Below, piece after piece: positions 52,729-61,349 of a stretch of 64,000 nucleotides of DNA. Location: contig FR899625.1 in assembly GCA_000437435.1 (NCBI GenBank), forward strand, positions 62,001 through 126,000, in the 5' to 3' direction. Positions within the stretch are counted from its first letter, which is position 1; the number at the start of each line of letters is the position of its first letter. The translations under genes were made by a program, and so were the position numbers. The notes beneath the pieces were generated by a model, which did no database searches, was not told where the DNA came from, and worked only from the letters and a program-made list of their open reading frames with translations. Source of the stretch: Clostridium sp. CAG:768. GTDB taxonomy: Bacteria > Cyanobacteriota > Vampirovibrionia > Gastranaerophilales > Gastranaerophilaceae.

Positions 52729-53225
52729 AAAGTGTGTGATATATATGCTGCAATTGTAACTAACATTCCATTTGGTAGACTGTATATGTATGCATTAGCG
52801 GTGGAGTGTAGGACGACTTCTTGATTTCCAATATCATACGTATTTGCTCCTAAATAATAAAAAAAGTAATTATGCCCAGGTCTAGATGGGGCGTGATATG
52901 CACCTATATTTGTTAATTTTAAGTATGGTGCAAGGTATTCATTAACAAAAGCATCGGTCTCTAAACTAAAATCCCAATTTGAAATGTCCTCATGGTCTTT
53001 TTTAGACGCTTCTACTGCTTGACTTAAGGTACTATATGCTACTTTTAATTGCTCTACTGTACTCTTTTTTTTATAGTTTGTAATCAATGCAGGAAGTGTA
53101 ATAGCTGCAATTACCCCAATAATACCCAAAGTAATTAAAATTTCAGCAAGCGTAAAAGCCTTAGAACCATTTATGTTTCGCGGGGGGGGGGCACTCTCAA
53201 AGCTTCTTGAATAAACATTTTTCAA
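52437..53225 (-). CDS. Prepilin-like protein 7, with a C10 tract in its leader; mosaic gene
   Basis: Signal SKAFTLAEILITLGIIGVIAA and the C-terminal GDACSAVIIKDGWKIRKEYPW. TTG 53225 is in frame through the ten C (MKNVYSRSFESAPPPRN) but is abutted by GGAGG. The ATG 7 bases later is ideally spaced, yet reads MFIQEALRVPPPRET then TAA unless one C is added. The first 80 bp match prepilin 2 and the last 290 bp match the DUF212 fusion, while the middle (SKKDHEDISNWDF...) matches neither. It contains two cysteines in the C-terminal region. Confidence 0.75.
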   Translation of the reverse strand: MKNVYSRSFESAPPPRNINGSKAFTLAEILITLGIIGVIAAITLPALITNYKKKSTVEQLKVAYSTLSQAVEASKKDHEDISNWDFSLETDAFVNEYLAPYLKLTNIGAYHAPSRPGHNYFFYYLGANTYDIGNQEVVLHSTANAYIYSLPNGMLVTIAAYISHTFNIGTCVMRIDINGTAKPNMLGKDVFAFTFTDSYPKLTPGIANQFAHYKYSTEDLLKSSTTGGCNIEANANWGAAPGDACSAVIIKDGWKIRKEYPW

Positions 53226-53236
53226 CCTCCATATTT
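53157..53236 (-). repeat. 5' repeat shared with prepilin 2
   Basis: About 80 bp spanning the ribosome binding site, leader codons and C10 tract is almost identical to 20184-20262. Confidence 0.85.
53182..53191 (-). repeat. C10 homopolymer (coding strand) in prepilin 7
   Basis: Ten consecutive C on the coding strand, nine codons after the best-spaced ATG. Confidence 0.95.
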
Positions 53237-53372
53237 TTTTAGTTTATTATTTATGATTTTTCTAATATATTATTTATTATTATTTTTTATTTGTCAAGTA
53301 TTTTTACTTGACTATGACTTATGTTGTGTGTATTTTAGTATATACAGATAATTATTTGGGGAGATATTTTAA

Positions 53373-54758
53373 ATGGAAGAGAATAACGTTTTAAAAAAAT
53401 TTACTACTGCTCAATTTTTAAATTTTGCATTGGGCTTTTTTGGTTTGCAATTCGCTTGGCAAATGAGAATAATTTTATCTGGACCTGTAACAGAAGGTCT
53501 TGGTGCATCACCTTTTATATATGGCCTAATATGGCTTGCTGGACCTTTTACTGGGATGGTTGTTCAACCTTTAGTTGGTGCTTTAAGTGATAAAACTATT
53601 TCTCCGTTAGGTAGAAGAAGACCTTATTTATTAGGTGGTGCGTTATTAGCTTCCTTAGCTTTGTGGATTTTCCCAAATTCTGCAACTGTAGCTGATTTCT
53701 TGCTCAATTTTACAGGTATTAATTTCCCTCCATTGACAGCTCTTTTAATTGCTGCAATTATGATATGGATTATTGATGCTTGTGTAAACGTTGCACAAGG
53801 CCCTTATAGAGCATTAGTCCCTGATGTTGTGCCTGAAGAACAGTATTCAATTGCAAATTCTTATATTAGTCTTGCGATTGGGCTAGGTTCTGTTGTTGCA
53901 GCTGGAACTGCTCCGTTTTTGAAATGGGCTTTTGGTTATCAGATGTCAATAAATGCACAATTTATAATGGCTGCTCTTGCTTTTACTTTGGGTATGATTT
54001 GGACATGTATTACTATTAAAGAACATAATGTAAAAAAAGAAGTTATAAAAGATGTTGCAACTGCTGAAATTAAAGAAGATTCTTTTATTGATGCTGTAAA
54101 AAATTTCTTTGCACTTTCTCCAGAAGTATCAAAAATTTGCACAATGCAATTTTTTACTTGGATTGGTACTATGTGTATGATGATATTCTTTACACAGTAT
54201 GCAGTGCACACAATTTATTGCGTTCCTGATTTAACTACTGTTTCTGAATCAACAAAAGAATTATATGCTCAGGCAACATTGAATGGAACAAATTTTTCAT
54301 CAGTTTGTTTTGCAATATTTAATTTAATTTGTTTCCTAGTTGCAATTCCAATTGGTGTTTTGTCAGCTAAGTATTCAAATAAAAAAGTTCATATTATATC
54401 TTTAATCACAATGATTTTGGCATATTTAGGAATGTTCTTTACAAAACAGCCAAAAGCTGTTGCTGCATTAATGGGTGTTGCAGGTATTGGTTGGGCAAGT
54501 ATTTGTGCATTACCTTTTGCGATGCTTTCTCAATTTATTAAAAAAGGTACAGAAGGTTCTGTAATGGGTATTTTCAATATATTTATCGCAGGTCCTCAAG
54601 TATTTGTATGTACGCTTGTTGCTTGGTTCATTTCTAAATGTTCTTTTGCAATGGGGTCTGATTTTATAAATTATCATTGGGAATATGCATTTTTAGTTGG
54701 GGCAATATGTTTGGCTATTGCTGCAGTTATTACAAATACAGTTAAGGAAAAGATTTAA
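53373..54758 (+). CDS. MFS transporter, SLC45/sugar symporter type
   Basis: A 461-residue carrier with about 12 transmembrane helices. The N-terminal half has the MFS loop GALSDKTISPLGRRRPYLLGG, the D...GRRRP signature of the GPH/SLC45 disaccharide carriers, and LGASPFIYGLIWLAGPF. The substrate is probably a sugar such as maltose or sucrose, but that is family inference. GGGGAG lies some bases before the ATG. Its stop overlaps the radical SAM gene by one base, so they form one operon. Confidence 0.85.
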   Translation: MEENNVLKKFTTAQFLNFALGFFGLQFAWQMRIILSGPVTEGLGASPFIYGLIWLAGPFTGMVVQPLVGALSDKTISPLGRRRPYLLGGALLASLALWIFPNSATVADFLLNFTGINFPPLTALLIAAIMIWIIDACVNVAQGPYRALVPDVVPEEQYSIANSYISLAIGLGSVVAAGTAPFLKWAFGYQMSINAQFIMAALAFTLGMIWTCITIKEHNVKKEVIKDVATAEIKEDSFIDAVKNFFALSPEVSKICTMQFFTWIGTMCMMIFFTQYAVHTIYCVPDLTTVSESTKELYAQATLNGTNFSSVCFAIFNLICFLVAIPIGVLSAKYSNKKVHIISLITMILAYLGMFFTKQPKAVAALMGVAGIGWASICALPFAMLSQFIKKGTEGSVMGIFNIFIAGPQVFVCTLVAWFISKCSFAMGSDFINYHWEYAFLVGAICLAIAAVITNTVKEKI

Positions 54759-56152
54759 TGAAAAAAAGAATTCTTTTAATTTATCCGCCATCACCGGTTT
54801 TAAATAGAGAAGATCGTTGTCAGCAACCGACTAAAGATCTTATTGTAATTCCACCATTGCCACCTACAGATTTAATGTATTTAGCAGCAGTGGCTGAAAA
54901 AGCAGGACTTGAGGCAAAGATTAATGATTACAGTCAAAATGGTGATTATGAAGCTGACTTAAAAGAATTCAATCCTGATTATTTGGTTGTAAATATTGCA
55001 ACTCCTACATTAGAACATGATTTAGACGCGGTTAAAAAAGCAAAAGAGATTTGTCCTAATGTAATCACAATTGCAAAAGGTGCAGCTTTTTTAACTCTTG
55101 CAGAAAGAATTATAAAAGAGCATAATGAACTAGATTTTGGTATTTTAGGTGAGGCTGAAAATACATTAAAAGAAATTTTGGAAGATAAACCAAAAGCTGA
55201 AATTTTAGGATTGTATTACAAAGAAAATGACGAAGTAAAATTTACCGGTAACAGACCATTTATTGAAGATTTGGATTCATTACCTTTCCCAGCAAGACAT
55301 CTTGTTGATAATAATATTTATAGACGTCCTGATAATAATAAAGTTCAAGCTACTATTAAAGTATCTCGCGGTTGTCCTTTTCATTGCTTTTTCTGCCTAG
55401 CAACACCTGTTTCAGGAGCTAAGGTAAGGCGCCGTAGTCCAGAAAATATTGTTGCTGAAATTAAAGAGTGTGTAGAAAAGTACAATATAAAAAATTTCTT
55501 GTTCTGGTCTGATATTTTTAATATTGATAAAGAATGGACAATGAAATTGTGTCAAACAATAATTGATAGTGGATTGAAAATTACTTGGTCTGCAAATACA
55601 AGAGCAGATACTGCGGATTTAGAAATGGCTGAAATGATGTATAAGTCAGGCTGTCGATTAGTAAGTATTGGAGTAGAGAGCGGATCTCAATATATGTTAG
55701 AAAAAATGGGTAAAAAAATTACTCTGAATGATGTTCGCCGTACTGTGAAAGTTTTCAAAAAAGCTAAAATCAGAATTTATAATTATTTTGTAATAGGTCT
55801 ACCTTGGGAGACAGAGGAAACTGTAGAAGAAACTATTAAATTTGCTATTGAGTTAAATAGTGATTTTATAAGTTTTTATACTGCAACTCCTCTACCTGGG
55901 TCAAGATTTTATGATTATGCTTTGGAGCATAATTTATTTGATAAAGAAACATCTTTTGAAAATGCTTATTATTACCCGGCTGTAAATACTCACAACCTTT
56001 CAAGAGAAAGAGTTTTTGAATTGCATAAATCTGCGATTAAACGTTTTTATTTGCGACCATTGTATATTTTAAAAATGTTGTCAAGAATAAGATCATTTGC
56101 GGAGATAAAGAATTATTTTATAGCAGGAATGAATGTTCTTTTACGGAAATAA
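54758..56152 (+). CDS. B12-binding domain radical SAM protein
   Basis: A 464-residue protein. Residues about 1-150 are a Rossmann-like cobalamin-binding domain (LIYPPSPVLNREDR...; no clear DxHxxG histidine). A radical SAM TIM barrel follows with the CxxxCxxC cluster in RGCPFHCFFCLATP, then SANTRADTAD, GVESGSQYMLEKMGK and NYFVIGLPWETEE. Such class B enzymes often methylate unactivated carbons or phosphorus in lipids and natural products. Coupling to an MFS carrier is seen but unexplained. Confidence 0.88.
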   Translation: MKKRILLIYPPSPVLNREDRCQQPTKDLIVIPPLPPTDLMYLAAVAEKAGLEAKINDYSQNGDYEADLKEFNPDYLVVNIATPTLEHDLDAVKKAKEICPNVITIAKGAAFLTLAERIIKEHNELDFGILGEAENTLKEILEDKPKAEILGLYYKENDEVKFTGNRPFIEDLDSLPFPARHLVDNNIYRRPDNNKVQATIKVSRGCPFHCFFCLATPVSGAKVRRRSPENIVAEIKECVEKYNIKNFLFWSDIFNIDKEWTMKLCQTIIDSGLKITWSANTRADTADLEMAEMMYKSGCRLVSIGVESGSQYMLEKMGKKITLNDVRRTVKVFKKAKIRIYNYFVIGLPWETEETVEETIKFAIELNSDFISFYTATPLPGSRFYDYALEHNLFDKETSFENAYYYPAVNTHNLSRERVFELHKSAIKRFYLRPLYILKMLSRIRSFAEIKNYFIAGMNVLLRK

Positions 56153-56383
56153 TCATTTTAAATCCCTAAAAATTATTTCATAACCTAAAGTTTCTGTAAT
56201 ATCATTAATTTCGCTAAATTTCAACGTTTGATTTTTTAGCTTATTATAAAACCCTGCATAAGAATTGCTGTAGCCTTTTTCTTCGTGCAATTTTTTTAGC
56301 AATTTCCTTAATGTTAGACCGCGGTATATTGTTAGTGTTTTTATAAAATCTAACAGAGGTATATTTTCATATTTATAATCCAT
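56153..56383 (-). CDS. Small helix-turn-helix-like protein
   Basis: A 76-residue protein: LRKLLKKLHEEKGYSNSYAGFYNKLKNQTLKFSEINDITETLG has the five-helix pattern of a lambda repressor/Cro-type DNA-binding domain, and the C-terminus ends in a strand (YEIIFRDL). Convergent with, and directly abutting, the radical SAM gene, and 111 bp divergent from a prepilin gene, so it could regulate its neighbour. Family not named. Confidence 0.65.
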   Translation of the reverse strand: MDYKYENIPLLDFIKTLTIYRGLTLRKLLKKLHEEKGYSNSYAGFYNKLKNQTLKFSEINDITETLGYEIIFRDLK

Positions 56384-56493
56384 TATTCTATTTTACAAAT
56401 TTAAGTATAATTATACAATTATATTGATAAATTATACTTAATATGATATAATTAATATTAAAATTAGTATAAATTATAGAAAGGATTATTATT

Positions 56494-57162
56494 ATGTTTA
56501 ATTTTAAATTAAAAAAAGCTTTCACTCTTGCAGAGGTCTTAGTAACTTTGGGCATAATCGGGGTTGTTTCGGCTATGACAGTTCCAACATTGATGCAGAA
56601 TTATCAGCGTAAAAGTTATGTTACTCAATTGCACAAAGTGTATAATGAATTATCCCAAGCTCTTGTTCAATACCAGAATGACAATAATGCTTTGAATATT
56701 AAAGAAGCCGGTTTAACAAATCAGGCTGCAATAGAAAATTTTGTAAAAAATTATTTTAAAGTTCTAAATGATTGTGGGAAAAATAAAACACCTTGTTTTG
56801 CTTCTGAATATAGAAAATTAGCTGGAAATGTTATTTCAACTTGGAATCCTAAAGCTCATTATAATCTTGCTAGTGGCGTATCTTTAGGTGTAGGAGAAGT
56901 TATGCTTGGTGATACGTTATTCAGAGTGTATGTTGATGTAAACGGACAAAAAGGGCCTAATATTTTTGGAAGGGATATATTTATAATGTATATATATAAA
57001 AATGGTTTACTAGATGATAGTACATTAGGATCTACATCTACTGCTCCTCTGACTGAAACAGAGAGAACGAATATGTTTAACAGTAATTGTAATACCTCTT
57101 CTACTGCTATTCACGGCTGTTTTGGGAAGCTATTGAATGATAATTGGGAGATGACTTATTAA
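56494..57162 (+). CDS. Prepilin-like protein without a homopolymer tract
   Basis: A 222-residue prepilin that starts MFNFKLKKA then FTLAEVLVTLGIIGVVSA, directly after AAAGG. The leader is nine residues and in frame, with no G or C run, so it is constitutively open. Its body is a close relative of prepilin 3 (PTLMQNYQRKSYVTQLHKVY, NGQKGPNIFGRD, GCFGKLLNDNWEMTY). Mature size about 213 residues with cysteines that could form a C-terminal disulfide loop. A terminator follows. Confidence 0.9.
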   Translation: MFNFKLKKAFTLAEVLVTLGIIGVVSAMTVPTLMQNYQRKSYVTQLHKVYNELSQALVQYQNDNNALNIKEAGLTNQAAIENFVKNYFKVLNDCGKNKTPCFASEYRKLAGNVISTWNPKAHYNLASGVSLGVGEVMLGDTLFRVYVDVNGQKGPNIFGRDIFIMYIYKNGLLDDSTLGSTSTAPLTETERTNMFNSNCNTSSTAIHGCFGKLLNDNWEMTY

Positions 57163-57164
57163 AT

Positions 57165-57200
57165 AAAAAAGCCTCTGATTTTTTTAGAGGCTTTTTTATT
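57165..57200. terminator. Terminator after the tract-free prepilin
   Basis: AAAAAAGCCTCT pairs perfectly with AGAGGCTTTTTT around a 9-base loop; symmetrical enough to serve the convergent gene too. Confidence 0.92.
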
Positions 57201-57229
57201 AGTGTGAAATGATTATGACTGAATGTTTA

Positions 57230-57850
57230 TTAGTTTAATATAAATCCGCCTTTGTCGGCATTTTGAAGGTTTTCACCATCAATTTTAGCTCTTAAGTTTT
57301 TTATGTATTTGTATACATAGTCTCTTGGTAAATCAAGTAATGCTGCTAAATCCTTTGCATAAACTATTTTACCTCTGTTTTCAACAAAGTGGTCAAAAAC
57401 TTTTTGTTCTCTGTCTGTAAGAGCTTTTTTGAATACAATTCTTACTTCATCTCTTAAAGATTCTGCTTTAACAGGTTCTGTTTTTTTAGAAGATTTTGCA
57501 GTTGTCTTTTTAGCTGCAGGTTTCTTTTCTGTTTTTGGTTTTTCAATTTTAGTTTCAATAGTTTCTTCAGGAGTATTGATTTTATGAATAGAAAATGGAC
57601 TTGGAGCAATATCTCTTTCTAAATCGTAACCTCTTTCAGCAATTGAACTTAAACGTTCTGCGTGAGTTTGTTTCCATTCTCCTTCATTTGAAACAACCGG
57701 TTTACCTTTTAAAACTATGTCTATTAAATCGTTTGTAGGCTTAGCCTCTTCTATTTTCTTCCCTAATCTGGCAGCGTATTCTTCTAATGTAATCTTTTCT
57801 AATGAGCTTCTCCATTGTTTAATCTCTTCTTTGCTCAAATATTCAGACAT
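57230..57850 (-). CDS. Winged-helix DNA-binding protein with Lys/Ala-rich linker
   Basis: A 206-residue protein. Residues about 1-90 are acidic and helical. A Lys/Pro/Ala/Thr-rich linker like a histone H1 tail (EKPKTEKKPAAKKTTAKSSK) follows. The C-terminal 65 residues (TDREQKVFDHFVENRGKIV ... YKYIKNLRAKID ... DKGGFIL) form an OmpR/PhoB-type winged helix. No receiver domain is present. A regulator is likely; its targets are unknown. Confidence 0.75.
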   Translation of the reverse strand: MSEYLSKEEIKQWRSSLEKITLEEYAARLGKKIEEAKPTNDLIDIVLKGKPVVSNEGEWKQTHAERLSSIAERGYDLERDIAPSPFSIHKINTPEETIETKIEKPKTEKKPAAKKTTAKSSKKTEPVKAESLRDEVRIVFKKALTDREQKVFDHFVENRGKIVYAKDLAALLDLPRDYVYKYIKNLRAKIDGENLQNADKGGFILN

Positions 57851-58003
57851 TCATAATCTCCTATAAACTATATATATTTCTCTTTACATTCTCTAATGTA
57901 GCATAAACCATGCTCTGTGGAACAAAATGTTTCATAACGTAAATTTTTATTTATTTACGTAACAATTGTGTATATATTTTCGATTTTTAGAGTATTTATA
58001 AAA

Positions 58004-58043
58004 AATAAAATCAGATTTTTTTATTATCTGATTTTATTTTTTT
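58004..58043. terminator. Terminator downstream of the thymidylate-kinase-like genes
   Basis: AATAAAATCAGAT pairs perfectly with ATCTGATTTTATT around a loop of T and A, with T or A runs on both strands, so it works in either direction. It lies just beyond the stop of the 58057 gene. Confidence 0.85.
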
Positions 58044-58056
58044 ATAGTTAAATTTT

Positions 58057-58728
58057 TTAATATAAAACACCTGAATCTAAGATTTTTTGGACTTCTTTGT
58101 TCATTATTGAATGAATTTTTTCTATTGATTTTGTTCCATCAATACTTTTGAAATTATATTCAGATTTCATTTTTTCATATTGTTCTAAGCATTTGTTTTG
58201 GTAAATTTCAAAACTTTTGTAGAAGTCTGTTGAGAAGCCTACATCTCTACCGCTTTCATAATAGTTTAGACCTGTAGTGCCAATAATTCTTTTTAATAGG
58301 ACATCAACAGGCATATCAAGATAAAATATCAAATCAGGTTCTGGTGCATAGTCGTATAAATTTTTAACCCATTCAATATCCTGACCTCTTACAACATCTC
58401 TTGCTAATGCAGTGTAGTAATATCTGTCTAATAGTACGATAAATCCAGATTTTAGGGCTGGTATAATTTGGTTTTCCAATCTGTCTGCAAAATCTGCTGC
58501 ATATAAAAGGCTGTATGTTGTAGCATTCAAAAGGTTTCTTTCTTTTGCATCATCAATTACTCCTGCAATCAATCTTGAAGTTTTCCATTCAGATACCATA
58601 ACTCCATATGATTGAGCTTGGATAGATTTTTTTAATAATTCCAATTGAGTGGATTTGCCTGATCCATCAGTTCCTTCAATTACAATAAGCAAACCTTCAT
58701 ATCCGTGTTTTGTTCTAAATTGTGCCAT
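58057..58728 (-). CDS. Thymidylate kinase-like protein, second of a tandem pair
   Basis: A 223-residue P-loop kinase of the dTMP kinase family: EGTDGSGKSTQLELL (Walker A), LLDRYYYTALARDVVRGQD (the DRY/DRF lid region) and FYLDMPVDVLLKRI. The usual TREPGGT substrate motif after strand 2 is replaced by SEWKTSRLI, and the canonical C-terminal lid Gly/Glu pattern is changed. So the substrate may not be dTMP. It begins at the very base where its paralogue ends, so the two are translationally coupled. Confidence 0.8.
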   Translation of the reverse strand: MAQFRTKHGYEGLLIVIEGTDGSGKSTQLELLKKSIQAQSYGVMVSEWKTSRLIAGVIDDAKERNLLNATTYSLLYAADFADRLENQIIPALKSGFIVLLDRYYYTALARDVVRGQDIEWVKNLYDYAPEPDLIFYLDMPVDVLLKRIIGTTGLNYYESGRDVGFSTDFYKSFEIYQNKCLEQYEKMKSEYNFKSIDGTKSIEKIHSIMNKEVQKILDSGVLY

Positions 58729-59402
58729 TATAAGTTTACTCCTTTGTTTGCTAGAACTTCTTTTAACATTTCTCTTATTGCGACTTGTTTTGAATGTATT
58801 GAATCCATTGCATCAAGTCTTATCAGCCCAAATTCATCGACCATTTTTTGATATTCTTTGATTACTCTGCCTTGGAATATCATATAACTTTCATAAGGGT
58901 CATTACTTAATTTTAAATCCATACCTGCTTCATAAAATTTTGGAGCACGGTTTGCACAAATTCTTTCCATAGAATGTTTTGGATCAATATCAAAATATAT
59001 TGCTAAATCAGGTTTTATTGCAAAGCTGTATACATTTCTTACCCAATTAGGTTCAACACCTCTTGCGACATCTCTTGCAAAAGCTGTATAAGCATATCTG
59101 TCTGCAAGAACGATAAATCCAGCTTTCAGTGCAGGATCAATAACTTGTTTTAATCTGTCTGCAAAGTCGACCGCATGTAAAAGGGAAAATGTTCTAGGTG
59201 ATAACATATTTTTTTTCTTTGCAAGTTTTGTCGTTTGGCTAATCAATTCAGAAGAATTCCATTCTGTAAAAATTACATCTTGTCCAATAGATTTTAACCA
59301 ATCTCTCAAAAGTGCTAATTGAGTAGATTTGCCTGATCCGTCAATCCCTTCTACACAAATGAGTGTTCCTTTATAATGATGTTTTTCTGTTAATTTAGAC
59401 AA
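58728..59402 (-). CDS. Thymidylate kinase-like protein, first of a tandem pair
   Basis: A 224-residue paralogue of the next gene: EGIDGSGKSTQLALL, TEWNSSELISQTTKLAKKK in place of the TREPGGT block, VLADRYAYTAFARDVARGVE and IYFDIDPKHSMERI. The pair share position-by-position layout and clearly come from duplication. Two tandem copies, each lacking the dTMP kinase signature, suggest a heterodimer or two related nucleoside or small-molecule kinases. It starts 3 bp after the HD-domain gene. Confidence 0.8.
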   Translation of the reverse strand: MSKLTEKHHYKGTLICVEGIDGSGKSTQLALLRDWLKSIGQDVIFTEWNSSELISQTTKLAKKKNMLSPRTFSLLHAVDFADRLKQVIDPALKAGFIVLADRYAYTAFARDVARGVEPNWVRNVYSFAIKPDLAIYFDIDPKHSMERICANRAPKFYEAGMDLKLSNDPYESYMIFQGRVIKEYQKMVDEFGLIRLDAMDSIHSKQVAIREMLKEVLANKGVNL

Positions 59403-59404
59403 TG

Positions 59405-60247
59405 TTATACTCCTTTTTCTTCCAAGAGGTGAACATTAATTTTTCCAAATTTTGCAGATAGATTATCTACAATGTGAATAAAATATAATTCAGGTTCTAA
59501 ATCTTTCTGATCCAAGTCTATGATAGCTCCCCAATCACTTCTACCATGGTGTGCTGCAATCATTCTTGCAATTTCTTTAAAACCGTTATTCATACAGATT
59601 GAAAAACCATATTGAGAATGAGTAAGCCATTCTTTTCTAAAGTTTTCATCATAATCAATAAGTCCGGTTTCTAAGTCGATTGTATATTCAAAGATTTTAC
59701 CTATATCGTGCAAAATGCAAGCTGCAATAATATTATCACGATTAAATTTGTAATCAGATATATTCATATTAGTTTCAGCGAATTTAAGACATTCCAAAAT
59801 ATGTACCATAAGTCCGCCAATGTAGTTATGGTGCATTAGTTTAGCTGCAGGCATAATTTTTATCAAGTCTTTGTGTTGAGTAAAATATGTCGCTACAAAA
59901 TTATTTAATATTTCATCTTGAATTTTATCAATATAAGAAATTATTTCGGAATATACTTTTTCTCTTTCTTGTTCGTCTAATCCCATTCTTGCTTCTTTTA
60001 CTAAAGAAAGGGTCGATACCAAGCAATTATTGAATTTTTCATTAAAAGATGCAGACACTATTCTCACAATATTTCCTGTTCTGAAAATTTTGCTGTCGAA
60101 ACGATTTAGGGTTTCTTCCCATAAAATACAATTCAAAAGAGAATTATCTTCCAAATTTTTTAATTGGAGTTTACCCATTTTGGTTCCGGCTTTTGTGTCA
60201 CCTACTGAAAATATTACAACTTCATAATCTACATCTGTACTGAACAT
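59405..60247 (-). CDS. OB-fold plus HD domain protein, YhaM-like 3'-5' exoribonuclease type
   Basis: A 280-residue protein. The N-terminal OB fold is GTKMGKLQLKNLEDNSLLNCILW. The HD phosphohydrolase domain carries its metal motifs in HHNYIGGLMVHILECLKFA, ACILHDIGKI and AAHHGR. This arrangement is that of YhaM/CBF1 nucleases, which trim RNA or ssDNA 3' ends. It heads an operon with the two kinase-like genes. AAGGA precedes the ATG. Confidence 0.85.
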   Translation of the reverse strand: MFSTDVDYEVVIFSVGDTKAGTKMGKLQLKNLEDNSLLNCILWEETLNRFDSKIFRTGNIVRIVSASFNEKFNNCLVSTLSLVKEARMGLDEQEREKVYSEIISYIDKIQDEILNNFVATYFTQHKDLIKIMPAAKLMHHNYIGGLMVHILECLKFAETNMNISDYKFNRDNIIAACILHDIGKIFEYTIDLETGLIDYDENFRKEWLTHSQYGFSICMNNGFKEIARMIAAHHGRSDWGAIIDLDQKDLEPELYFIHIVDNLSAKFGKINVHLLEEKGV

Positions 60248-60274
60248 TTTATTTCCTTATTTATCTGATATTTT

Positions 60275-61300
60275 TTAATTTTTATTTCTGTCTATAATTT
60301 TATTATCATTTCCCCAAATAAATGAAGATCTGATTTCTTCGCCGACTTTTTCAATTAAATGGTCAGCATTTTCTTTTCTTAATTCATTGAATTTTTTGCA
60401 ACCTGTTTGCATTTCATTTAAGAATTCATCTGCAAATGCTCCGTTTTGAATATCTTTCAATAAATCTTTCATAGCTTTTCTTGATTCTTCGCCAATAACT
60501 TTTGGACCTCTTGTCATATCGCCATATTCTGCGGTATTTGATATTGAATATCTCATATCTGCAAGTCCGCCTTGATTTATTAAGTCTACAAGAAGTTTCA
60601 TTTCGTGTAAAACTTCAAAGTAAGCCATATATGGAGAATATCCAGCTTCTACAAGAACTTCGAATCCAGTTTTAATTAAAGCAGATACGCCACCGCAAAT
60701 AACAGCTTGTTCTCCAAATAAATCCGTTTCAGTTTCTTCTTTAAAAGTTGTTTCAATAATTCCGGCTCTGCCTGCACCTATTGCAGAAGCATAAGATAGA
60801 GCTATATCTTTTGAATCTCCTGTTGGATCTTGGTATACCGCAATTAAAGAAGGAACACCTCTGCCTATTTGATATTCGCTTCTTACAGTGTGTCCAGGAC
60901 CTTTTGGAGCTACCATTATTACATTGACACCTTCCGGTGCGACAATTTTTTTATAATGAATATTAAACCCGTGTGAGAACATTAGATATTGTCCTTTTCT
61001 TAAGTACGGTTTAATTTGTTCTTCATAAACTTTTGCTTGAATTTCATCAGGAATAAGAATTTGTACAATATCAGCATATTTTACGGCATCTTCTATTGAC
61101 ATAGTTTTAAAGCCGTAATCACGAGCTTTAATATCAGATTTCCCGCCAAGACGAAGTCCTAATACAACATCACAGCCACTATCTTTCAAATTCATAGATT
61201 GACCGTAACCTTGAGAGCCAAAACCGATAATTGCAATTTTTTTTGTTTTAATTAAGTCTGTTTTAATATCTTTATCAAGATAAATTTTTAATTTATTCAT
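60275..61300 (-). CDS. ilvC: Ketol-acid reductoisomerase (NADP+)
   Basis: A 341-residue class I KARI: Rossmann motif IIGFGSQGYGQSMNLKDSG, NADPH-specificity loop LRLGGKS, PKGPGHTVRSEY, the metal ligands in TDLFGEQAVICGG and the knotted domain CHEMKLL-equivalent (LHEMKLLVDLINQGGL). It converts acetohydroxy acids to dihydroxy acids in valine/isoleucine synthesis. No other ilv genes are nearby. The C-terminal end extends about ten residues past the usual stop. Confidence 0.94.
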   Translation of the reverse strand: MNKLKIYLDKDIKTDLIKTKKIAIIGFGSQGYGQSMNLKDSGCDVVLGLRLGGKSDIKARDYGFKTMSIEDAVKYADIVQILIPDEIQAKVYEEQIKPYLRKGQYLMFSHGFNIHYKKIVAPEGVNVIMVAPKGPGHTVRSEYQIGRGVPSLIAVYQDPTGDSKDIALSYASAIGAGRAGIIETTFKEETETDLFGEQAVICGGVSALIKTGFEVLVEAGYSPYMAYFEVLHEMKLLVDLINQGGLADMRYSISNTAEYGDMTRGPKVIGEESRKAMKDLLKDIQNGAFADEFLNEMQTGCKKFNELRKENADHLIEKVGEEIRSSFIWGNDNKIIDRNKN

Positions 61301-61349
61301 ATCCCGCCTCTTTTCTTTTAATTATTTTAGCACAAAGAAAAAATATATC

